Below are positions 57,975 to 64,000 of a stretch of DNA of 64,000 nucleotides, piece after piece (within the stretch, counting starts at the first letter, position 1; each line of letters starts with the position of its first letter). The DNA lies in contig CAUGJE010000010.1 of the NCBI GenBank assembly GCA_959599915.1, forward strand, positions 1-64,000, written 5' to 3'. The notes below the pieces were generated by a model. It did no database searches, was not told the DNA's origin, and was given only the letters and a program-made list of their open reading frames with translations. The position numbers and the translations under genes are program-made. This DNA is from an uncultured Collinsella sp. (GTDB lineage Bacteria; Actinomycetota; Coriobacteriia; Coriobacteriales; Coriobacteriaceae).

Positions 57975-58760
57975 ATGGCAGATACCGCCATTACCGGCGT
58001 TGCGGCCGCCGCACAGACCAATGAGCCGCTCATCCGCGTCGAGGGCCTGCGCAAGAGCTTTGGTTCGCTCGAGGTGCTCAAGGGCATCGACCTGTCCGTC
58101 AATCCCGGTGAGGTTGTCACCATCATCGGCGCCTCGGGCTCGGGCAAATCGACCTTCCTGCGCTGCCTCAACCTGCTCGAGACCCCGGACGCGGGCCACA
58201 TCTGGTTCCACGGCCAGGACCTCACGGCCGAGCGCTGCAACATCAACAAATTGCGCGAGGACATCGGCATGGTGTTCCAGGGCTTTAACCTGTTCAACAA
58301 CATGGATGTGCTCGACAACTGCACGCTCGCGCCCGTCACGCTCAAAAAGATGAGCAAGGCCGAGGCCGAGAAGGTCGCGATGGAGCATCTGACGAGCGTG
58401 GGACTCGAAAAGTTCGCGCACGCCGCCGTGGGTCGCCTGTCCGGTGGTCAAAAGCAGCGCGTGGCCATCGCTCGTGCCCTGTGCATGAATCCGCAGATCA
58501 TGCTGTTTGACGAGCCGACCTCAGCGCTCGACCCCGAGATCGTGGGCGAGGTGCTCGAGGTCATGCGCAAGCTCGCTGCCGACGGCATGACCATGGTCGT
58601 CGTCACGCATGAGATGGCCTTTGCCCGAACCGTATCCGACCGCGTGGTCTTTATGGACAAGGGCGTGGTACTCGAGGACGCCGCGCCGGCCGAGCTCTTC
58701 GGCAATCCCAAGCACCAGCGCACTCGCGAGTTCCTCTCTCGCTATCTCGAGGACAAATAA
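57975..58760 (+). CDS. Polar amino-acid ABC transporter ATPase
   Basis: This is a 261-residue GlnQ/HisP-type ATPase. Walker A is GASGSGKST, the Q loop is MVFQGFNLFNN, the signature is LSGGQKQRVAIARAL, Walker B is IMLFDEPTSALD, and the switch His is in VVVTHEM. ATG 57975 follows GAGGAGAA, 22 bases after the permease stop. A hairpin, GGCCGC/GCGGCC plus TTTGT at 58785-58810, ends the operon. Confidence 0.93.
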   Translation: MADTAITGVAAAAQTNEPLIRVEGLRKSFGSLEVLKGIDLSVNPGEVVTIIGASGSGKSTFLRCLNLLETPDAGHIWFHGQDLTAERCNINKLREDIGMVFQGFNLFNNMDVLDNCTLAPVTLKKMSKAEAEKVAMEHLTSVGLEKFAHAAVGRLSGGQKQRVAIARALCMNPQIMLFDEPTSALDPEIVGEVLEVMRKLAADGMTMVVVTHEMAFARTVSDRVVFMDKGVVLEDAAPAELFGNPKHQRTREFLSRYLEDK

Positions 58761-58784
58761 CCGGCGCAAACGCCTACGTTGCAG

Positions 58785-58810
58785 GGCCGCTCCCGTGGGG
58801 CGGCCTTTGT
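58785..58810 (+). terminator. Terminator of the amino-acid ABC operon
   Basis: GGCCGC (58785-58790) and GCGGCC (58800-58805) with TTTGT after, directly upstream of the M20 peptidase gene. Confidence 0.65.
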
Positions 58811-58831
58811 CGTCACAATCGAAAGGATGTC

Positions 58832-60259
58832 ATGGCCGAGGTTTGGCGCTTCTTTGCGCATGAGGACGATTTTGCCGATATGGACGAGGCCGGCGCGTGC
58901 GAGCGCTTGGGCCGCGTGCTGTCGTTTCCGACCATCTCGAGCATGGATGCCGAGGCGGTGGACTGGCAGCCCTTCGACGACCTGCGCGCCTATATGCAGC
59001 AGGCCTGGCCGCGCGTGTTTGCGGCGGGCGAGGTCGAGCTTATCGACCACTCGCTGTTGGTGACGCTTGGCGGTTCCGACTCCGCCCTCAAACCCGTCAT
59101 GCTCATGGGCCACATGGACGTGGTCCCCGTGGTGCCGGGTACCGAGGCCGACTGGACGCACGCCCCCTTTAGCGGACAGGTGGACGACACCTACATTTGG
59201 GGTCGCGGCGCTATCGACATGAAGGATCAGGTCGCAGGCATTCTCGAGGCGGTTGAGTATGCGTTGGCGCACGGCTGGGAGCACAAGCGTTCGCTGTTGC
59301 TCGCCTTTGGCCAGGACGAGGAAACCACGCAGTACGGCGCTGGAGCTATCGGCCGCGTGCTCGAGGAGCGCGGTGTTGAACTTGAATATCTGATCGACGA
59401 GGGTGACTACCGTATTGTTTCGGCTGCCGAGTACAACGCGGGCGAGGGTTGGCTCATGCACGCCGACCTGGCTGAGAAGGGTTATGCCGACATTGTGCTC
59501 AAGACAAAGAGCGCGGGTGGGCATTCTTCCAACCCCTACGGCGGCACGTCGCTCGAGGTGTTGAGCCGTGCCATCACCGCAATCTGCGATATCGAGTGGC
59601 CGACGCGCGTCACGGACCTGCTTGCCGCACAGCTCGTCGAGCTGGAGCTCTACACGGCCGACGAGATTGCTTCCAACAAGGACGCCATCGTGCGCGAGTG
59701 CCTCGCCAGCAAGAAGCTCTATCCGCTCGTGACCACCACCTGTGCACCGACCCAGATCGAGGGTGGCAGCACCGGCGCCAACGTAATGCCGCAGGATATG
59801 TGGGCAAACATTAACTTCCGCATGCTCGAGGGCACGAGTGTGGCCGATGTCGTGGCCTGCTGCCGCGTCGCCGTTGCCGAGGCGGGGCTCGCCGACCGTG
59901 TCGAGATCGAGCTCGGTCCTGGCAGCTCCGAACCCTCGCCGTCTCCGCGCATCGGCGGACCGGGACTCGAGACCGTCCGCGTCATCGCCGCCCGCTATTT
60001 CCGTGATCCAGAGGGGACGGAGGAAAACGGATCATCAGCGGCGGGCGGAGCTCCTATCGGTATCGTTCCCTCGACCGTGATTGGCGCGACCGATGCTGCC
60101 AACTACCAGCGCATTTGCCCCGAGTGCATTCGCTTCTCGGCCTTTGTGGTAGACGATGACGAGTGCGAGCGCGGTGTCCACGGCACCAACGAGCGCATCA
60201 CCCGCCGCGCCTACCTCCAGGGCGTACGCTTTTTCATCGCTCTGCTTCAAACGCTCTAG
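58832..60259 (+). CDS. M20-family metallopeptidase with REP-like insertion
   Basis: This is a 475-residue cytosolic peptidase of the M20/ArgE/DapE/PepV type. Metal ligands are in LMGHMDVVP and WGRGAIDMKDQ (His, Asp), the catalytic Glu pair is in FGQDEETTQYGAG, and the dimerisation part contains AGGHSSNPYGGTS. Late in the protein, RYFRDPEGTEENGSSAAGG is encoded by a hairpin (60004-60034: TGATCC...GGATCA with core GGGGACGGAGGAAAA) that also occurs in intergenic DNA at 44233-44264. The frame is kept. AAAGGA precedes the ATG. Substrate: a dipeptide or acylated amino acid. Confidence 0.87.
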   Translation: MAEVWRFFAHEDDFADMDEAGACERLGRVLSFPTISSMDAEAVDWQPFDDLRAYMQQAWPRVFAAGEVELIDHSLLVTLGGSDSALKPVMLMGHMDVVPVVPGTEADWTHAPFSGQVDDTYIWGRGAIDMKDQVAGILEAVEYALAHGWEHKRSLLLAFGQDEETTQYGAGAIGRVLEERGVELEYLIDEGDYRIVSAAEYNAGEGWLMHADLAEKGYADIVLKTKSAGGHSSNPYGGTSLEVLSRAITAICDIEWPTRVTDLLAAQLVELELYTADEIASNKDAIVRECLASKKLYPLVTTTCAPTQIEGGSTGANVMPQDMWANINFRMLEGTSVADVVACCRVAVAEAGLADRVEIELGPGSSEPSPSPRIGGPGLETVRVIAARYFRDPEGTEENGSSAAGGAPIGIVPSTVIGATDAANYQRICPECIRFSAFVVDDDECERGVHGTNERITRRAYLQGVRFFIALLQTL

Positions 60260-60261
60260 AA

Positions 60262-60341
60262 TGTGACAAAGCGACAGTCCCTTTGTTAGCCGTTGGGGAC
60301 GTTCTTAAACGACTAGTCGTTAATGAACGTCCCCAACGGCT
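60262..60341. repeat. GACAAAG palindrome copy 6 fused to a second palindrome
   Basis: A degenerate GTGACAAAG...CTTTGTT (about 60263-60287) runs directly into AGCCGTTGGGGACGTTC (60288-60304) and its complement (60325-60341). The centre is the perfect palindrome ACGACTAGTCGT (60308-60319). Confidence 0.7.
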
Positions 60342-60436
60342 ATGTCCACTCATTCCGTGCGGGTTATATGCAGGTTTGCCTGCGCACGCTATCATGTATG
60401 GGTTAGACCGCAACTATGTACCCCATACGCGAAGGG

Positions 60437-60469
60437 ATGCGCATGTATCTGAAGATCGACATGTTCTAG
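60437..60469 (+). other. Possible 10-codon leader frame upstream of prfA
   Basis: ATGCGCATG...TAG encodes MRMYLKIDMF, with GAAGGG immediately before. It lies 80 bases before prfA. It is too short to be supported by codon use and is noted only as a possible leader. Confidence 0.2.
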
Positions 60470-60550
60470 CCGGGCTTACCCCCGCAGCGGCGCCGCGCGC
60501 CCCATCAACTCTGCCGATTTTCACCTTCACGCATATAAAGGAGTCCCGCC

Positions 60551-61618
60551 ATGCGCGACAAGCTCGAAAAGATCATCAAGGCCTATGAGGAGCTCGAGAA
60601 GAAGCTTTCCGACCCGGCCGTTGCCTCCGACATCAAGGAGTTCACGCGTCTCAACAAGGAGTACGCGCACCAGTCCGACCTCATCGCCGCCTCGCGCGAG
60701 TACATCGGCGCGCTCGATGACATCGAGGCTGCCAAGGAAATGCTCCACGATACGACCGATGCCGATGAGAAGGAGATGCTCCAGATGGACATCTCCGAAA
60801 ACGAGGCCAAGCTTCCCCAGCTCGAGGAAGACATTAAGTACATGCTCATCCCGAGCGACCCCAACGACGACAAGAACACCATCGTCGAGATTCGCTCCGC
60901 CGCCGGTGGCGACGAGGCGGCTATCTTTGCCGGCGATCTGTACAAGATGTATCAGCGCTTCTGCGAGTCGCGCGGCTGGAAGACCACCGTGCTCGACTCC
61001 AGCCCCAGCGAGGCCGGCGGCTTTAAGTCCATCGAGTTCAAGGTCGAGGGCGACCGCGTCTACTCCGTCATGAAGTTCGAGTCCGGCGTGCACCGCGTCC
61101 AGCGCGTTCCCAAGACCGAGTCCCAGGGTCGCATCCAGACCTCCACGGCAACCGTCGCCGTGCTTCCCGAGGCCGAGGAGATCGACGTTCAGATCAACCA
61201 GTCCGACCTGCGCATCGATACCTACTGTGCCTCCGGCCCTGGCGGTCAGTGCGTTAACACCACCTACTCCGCCGTGCGCATCACCCACCTGCCCACCAAC
61301 ACCGTGGTGCAGTCGCAGGAACAGCGCTCCCAGATCCAGAACCGCGAAGTCTGCATGCAGATGCTGCGCGCCCGTCTGTACGAGATGGAGCTCGAGAAGC
61401 AGCAGGCGGAGCTCGGTGCCGAGCGCCAGAGCCAGATCGGCCACGGCAACCGTTCCGAGAAGATCCGTACCTACAACCAGCCCCAGGACCGCGTGACCGA
61501 TCACCGCATCGGCTTCAACTCCACCTACAACGGCGTCCTCCTGGGCGACCAGCTCGGCACCGTCATCGAGGCGCTCGCCGCCGCCGAGCGTGCCGAGAAG
61601 CTGGCACAGGCCGTGTAG
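60551..61618 (+). CDS. prfA: Peptide chain release factor 1
   Basis: This is a 355-residue RF1 that reads UAA and UAG in the ribosomal A site. Domain order is standard: a helical N-terminus, a codon-recognition domain, and the GGQ loop in SGPGGQCVNTTYSAVR. The tripeptide anticodon position, PAT in E. coli RF1, reads PKT here in RVPKTESQGRIQTS; P-x-T is kept. AAGGAG precedes ATG 60551. prmC, whose product methylates the GGQ Gln, lies 590 bases downstream. The stop is followed at once by the multi-stem element copy C. Confidence 0.97.
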   Translation: MRDKLEKIIKAYEELEKKLSDPAVASDIKEFTRLNKEYAHQSDLIAASREYIGALDDIEAAKEMLHDTTDADEKEMLQMDISENEAKLPQLEEDIKYMLIPSDPNDDKNTIVEIRSAAGGDEAAIFAGDLYKMYQRFCESRGWKTTVLDSSPSEAGGFKSIEFKVEGDRVYSVMKFESGVHRVQRVPKTESQGRIQTSTATVAVLPEAEEIDVQINQSDLRIDTYCASGPGGQCVNTTYSAVRITHLPTNTVVQSQEQRSQIQNREVCMQMLRARLYEMELEKQQAELGAERQSQIGHGNRSEKIRTYNQPQDRVTDHRIGFNSTYNGVLLGDQLGTVIEALAAAERAEKLAQAV

Positions 61619-61790
61619 GTTACGCGGTTTTACAAACCGCGTAACGACTCGACGCTGCGCGCCGCCCAGAGCGACAATTTGTCATTCAAAAGGCAAGGCA
61701 TGACCAGAAGGTCTATGCCTTGCCTTTTTCATGCCAACTTGTTCGCTCTGGACGTCGCTCGCTGACATTGCCAAAACATCGGCGTTTCCT
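61619..61790. repeat. Covarying multi-stem element, copy C
   Basis: Stem 1 is GTTACGCGGTTT (61619-61630) with 61634-61645, perfect over 12 bp. GACTCGACGCTGC follows. Stem 2 is CCAGAGCG (61656-61663) with CGCTCTGG (61744-61751). Stem 3 is AAAAGGCAAGGCAT (61688-61701) with 61715-61728, perfect over 14 bp. Confidence 0.75.
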
Positions 61791-62207
61791 TGGTTGTCAA
61801 ATGATTCGTAGGGAGTCATTGGTGACATTGCCTTGATATTTTATTCAGTCGGCTGTGATGTCATTTGAGCTGCTTACCTGCTTAAGGTAATTGACGGCAT
61901 AAGTCCGCTATCGAAAATATTGCTCAAAATATCGTTCAAGAAGTCGCGGAGCGATTTTTGATGGGTCGTGCGTCAAGCGATGTGGCAAGTTCTTGGTTAG
62001 ATATTGGTCAGTTTTGGGGCAACCTTGCCAAAAGCTTGACGAATGCAAATTTAGACGTCAGCGAATGAACACTTTGAGCGAGCTCGGTGCAAAATTCTGG
62101 GCTGATTCTCGATAATCGCCTTCAATCGCCCCTTGCCAAGCGCTGGCCTCGCTTACAATCTGCTCCGACATTCGCGCGCCGTCCGGCGCTTAAGAGGGGA
62201 GGGCCCC
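61791..62207. other. AT-rich gene-free leader of prmC
   Basis: No credible gene is seen. TTGCCA (62133-62138) and TACAAT (62154-62159) with a 15-base spacer are a possible prmC promoter. A stretch near 61860-62090 could be decayed coding sequence but shows no recognisable product. Confidence 0.35.
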
Positions 62208-63458
62208 ATGGCAAACGAGATTTGGACCATCAAGCGTTGTCTCGAGTGGACCAAGGAGTACCTGGCCGAGCGCGGCGAGGAGCACCCCCGTCTTTCTGCC
62301 GAGTGGCTGCTGTGCGCCGCCACGGGCCTGGCGCGCATTGACCTATATATGCGTATGGACGAGACGCTTAACGCGGCCCAGCTCGAGACCATGCATGCGG
62401 CCGTTGTCCGCCGCGCTAAGGGCGAGCCGCTGCAATACATCACGGGCAGCACGCAGTTTCGCATGATCGACGTCGCGTGCGCCCCCGGTGTGCTCATTCC
62501 GCGCCCCGAGACCGAGATGCTCGTCGAGGAAGTCCTCAATTATCTGGATGCCGAGGTACTGAGCCCCGAGGCCGCTGCCCGTCAGCGTGTTGAGCTGCCT
62601 TGGAACGATGAGGTCGAGGAGGCACGCAAGGCCGAGGCCGCGCTGGCCGACGAGCGAGCGACGGCCGAGCGCCGTGCCGCCAACCTCACAGCTGCCGACG
62701 AGGCGGCGCTAGGCGGCGATGTGCTGGGCAGTCGCGCTTATGCCGAGGAACTGGCCGATCGCGAGGCCGAGGAAGCCGCCGCGCAGGCAGCAGAAGCCGA
62801 AGCCGCGGAAGCCGCCGAGTCCGAGCTCGACGAATACGGCGTCGCCATCGAGGGTGCCGACCAGGAGACGGTTTCAGCTCAGGATGCCGCTGCGCCTGCC
62901 CCAGCCGAGCCCCGCACTGCCCGCGTTCTCGAGGTCGGCTGCGGCACGGGCTGCATTTCGCTCTCCCTTGCCTGGGAGCGCCGCGGCCACGTTACCTGCA
63001 CCGCCACCGATATCGAGTCGCGCGCCATCGATCTGGCCACCAAAAACCGCGACACCCTCGGCCTCACGGCAGATGAGGTTGCCTTTAGCCTCACCAACCT
63101 GGTGAGTTCCATTCCCCGCGAAGAGTGGGGCACCTTTGATGTGCTCGTCTCCAACCCACCTTACATCCCGACCGACGTCATGCGCTCGCTGCCGCACGAG
63201 GTCAAGGACTTTGAGCCCGACCTGGCGCTCGAGGGCGGCGCCGACGGCCTCGATATCTTCCGCCGCCTGCTCAACGCGGCGCCTTACATGCTGCGCGCCG
63301 GCGGCCTGTTTGCCTGCGAGCTCTACGAGGGTACCCTCGATGCCGCGGCCGAGCTCTGTCGCCAGGCAGGCCTTTCGGACGTGCGTATCGTCCATGACCT
63401 TACCGATCGCCCCCGCATCGTCCGAGCCATCGTCACCGAGCCCAAGCAGCGCCAGTAA
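62208..63458 (+). CDS. prmC: PrmC release-factor glutamine methyltransferase with acidic insert
   Basis: This 416-residue enzyme methylates the GGQ glutamine of release factors; the usual length is about 280-300. The N-terminal helical domain ends in IPRPETEMLVEEVL (RPETE 99-103). An insert of about 115 residues (roughly 120-235), rich in Ala and Glu, follows; then SAM motif I, EVGCGTGCISL (from 242), and the catalytic NPPY (316-319). The insert breaks the fold between two normally adjacent elements and looks disordered or coiled. ATG 62208 follows GAGGGGAGG. It follows prfA. Confidence 0.92.
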   Translation: MANEIWTIKRCLEWTKEYLAERGEEHPRLSAEWLLCAATGLARIDLYMRMDETLNAAQLETMHAAVVRRAKGEPLQYITGSTQFRMIDVACAPGVLIPRPETEMLVEEVLNYLDAEVLSPEAAARQRVELPWNDEVEEARKAEAALADERATAERRAANLTAADEAALGGDVLGSRAYAEELADREAEEAAAQAAEAEAAEAAESELDEYGVAIEGADQETVSAQDAAAPAPAEPRTARVLEVGCGTGCISLSLAWERRGHVTCTATDIESRAIDLATKNRDTLGLTADEVAFSLTNLVSSIPREEWGTFDVLVSNPPYIPTDVMRSLPHEVKDFEPDLALEGGADGLDIFRRLLNAAPYMLRAGGLFACELYEGTLDAAAELCRQAGLSDVRIVHDLTDRPRIVRAIVTEPKQRQ

Positions 63459-63472
63459 TATTTATTAACTGG

Positions 63473-63502
63473 TTAGCAACAATTATAAATTAGTTTATAA
63501 TT
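63473..63502 (+). promoter_or_regulatory. hicAB promoter with overlapping palindromic operator
   Basis: TTAGCA (63473-63478) and TATAAT (63496-63501) have a 17-base spacer. AATTATAAA-TTAG-TTTATAATT (63481-63502) is a perfect 9-bp inverted repeat covering the -10 box, as expected for autoregulation by HicB. Confidence 0.75.
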
Positions 63503-63526
63503 AGGACGGCTGAAAGAGGTCGGCCC

Positions 63527-63712
63527 ATGCAACCTCCTACCTTTCGGGAAATCATTGCCCTACTCAAGCACGATGGATTCGTGAAGGTCGCGCAAGTCGG
63601 TAGTCATGCTAAGTATGTTTCTGGTGACCGTGTTGTCACCGTGAACGGCTCTGGTGGTGATCGACCAAAGAAGGGCACGTGGGCAAGTATTCGTCGCCAA
63701 GCTGGATGGTAG
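63527..63712 (+). CDS. hicA: HicA mRNA interferase toxin
   Basis: This is a 61-residue toxin with a dsRBD-like fold. The catalytic His27 is in GSHAKYVSGD, preceded by LLKHDGFVKVAQV and followed by VTVNGSGGDRPKKGTW, as in typical HicA. HicA cleaves mRNA when free of HicB. The start is ATG 63527 after AAGAGG. HicB follows after 11 bases, toxin before antitoxin, the usual order. Confidence 0.93.
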   Translation: MQPPTFREIIALLKHDGFVKVAQVGSHAKYVSGDRVVTVNGSGGDRPKKGTWASIRRQAGW

Positions 63713-63723
63713 TTGGAGGCAAA

Positions 63724-64000
63724 ATGAGGCAGCGATTTACCTATGACTGCGTTCTCATAAAAGAAGACGACGGTTACTGCGCTAGCTTCCCGCAGATTCC
63801 CGGCGCCTTTGCCGATGGCGATACGCGCGAAGAAGCGATTGCCCATGCTACCGAGGCACTGATGGCGTTTTTGGCCGACGACCTCAACAACGGTTTGACT
63901 CCGGCAGGGTACGAACGCTCGGCCGAGGTCGTGGCCCTTTCAGTCGAAATCGACCACGAGGACGCTCGGGAAGCGGCGTGCCGAACATTTAAAGACGCAG
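63724..64000 (+). CDS. hicB: HicB antitoxin (truncated by window end)
   Basis: These are the first 92 residues of a HicB antitoxin. The partial RNase-H-like domain reads FTYDCVLIKEDDGYCASFPQ, then GAFADGDTREEAIAHATEAL, the standard HicB start. GGAGG precedes the ATG at 63724. The C-terminal DNA-binding part lies beyond the window. It should bind HicA and repress the promoter at 63473-63502. Confidence 0.9.
   Translation, partial: MRQRFTYDCVLIKEDDGYCASFPQIPGAFADGDTREEAIAHATEALMAFLADDLNNGLTPAGYERSAEVVALSVEIDHEDAREAACRTFKDA

Noticed and set aside
1..64000. tRNA, rRNA or prophage genes
   Set aside because: I scanned for cloverleaf-like CCA ends, rRNA landmarks and phage structural genes and saw none.

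Overview
The window is GC-rich bacterial chromosome. Gene order, codon use and gene families (rlmKL, prfA-prmC, KUP with KdpDE, a GH4/PTS alpha-glucoside operon, many short palindromic intergenic elements) suggest an intestinal actinobacterium of the Coriobacteriia, most like Collinsella. That assignment is by resemblance only. I found no rRNA, tRNA, CRISPR array, transposase or prophage.

Layout. 163-3879: heterodimeric ABC exporter. 4001-4558: flavodoxin-like protein. 5370-14207: a surface-fibre locus with a SipW-type signal peptidase, three proteins with SipW-type signal peptides, a giant beta-helix/InlB-repeat protein and a wall-anchored protein. It lies between two copies of an element built from four 62-bp hairpin units, and an AT-rich leader with a ten-G tract precedes it. 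14912-18298: LTA-synthase-like enzyme (minus) and nitroreductase. 18456-22930: KUP potassium transporter with a KdpD-like kinase and KdpE. 23025-26495: RlmKL rRNA methyltransferase and a HAD phosphatase. 26541-31690: DeoR regulator, two TalC-type transaldolases and an ascorbate-type PTS (IIA, IIB, IIC). 32574-34721: Tex. 35037-39467: SDR, MFS and Gfo/Idh catabolic operon with a divergent LysR gene. 39693-43942: MarR and a second heterodimeric ABC exporter. 44636-47322: pyridoxal-kinase-like protein, a small Cys-rich protein and a DUF4143 ATPase. 47495-52020: tyrosine phosphatase, RpiR regulator, 6-phospho-alpha-glucosidase and PTS IIBC. 52249-55587: MFS exporter, membrane protein, aldose 1-epimerase. 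55868-60259: polar amino-acid ABC importer and an M20 peptidase. 60551-63458: prfA and prmC. 63527-64000: hicA and partial hicB.

The intergenic DNA is unusually structured. A roughly 150-170 bp multi-stem element occurs three times with compensatory base changes. A GACAAAGGG palindrome family occurs six times, there is a MITE-like element, and a related REP-like sequence lies inside a peptidase gene. The strongest candidate for an undescribed system is the fibre locus with its flanking hairpin arrays and poly-G leader. Locus function and phase variation are inferences; the repeats and domain features are read directly.
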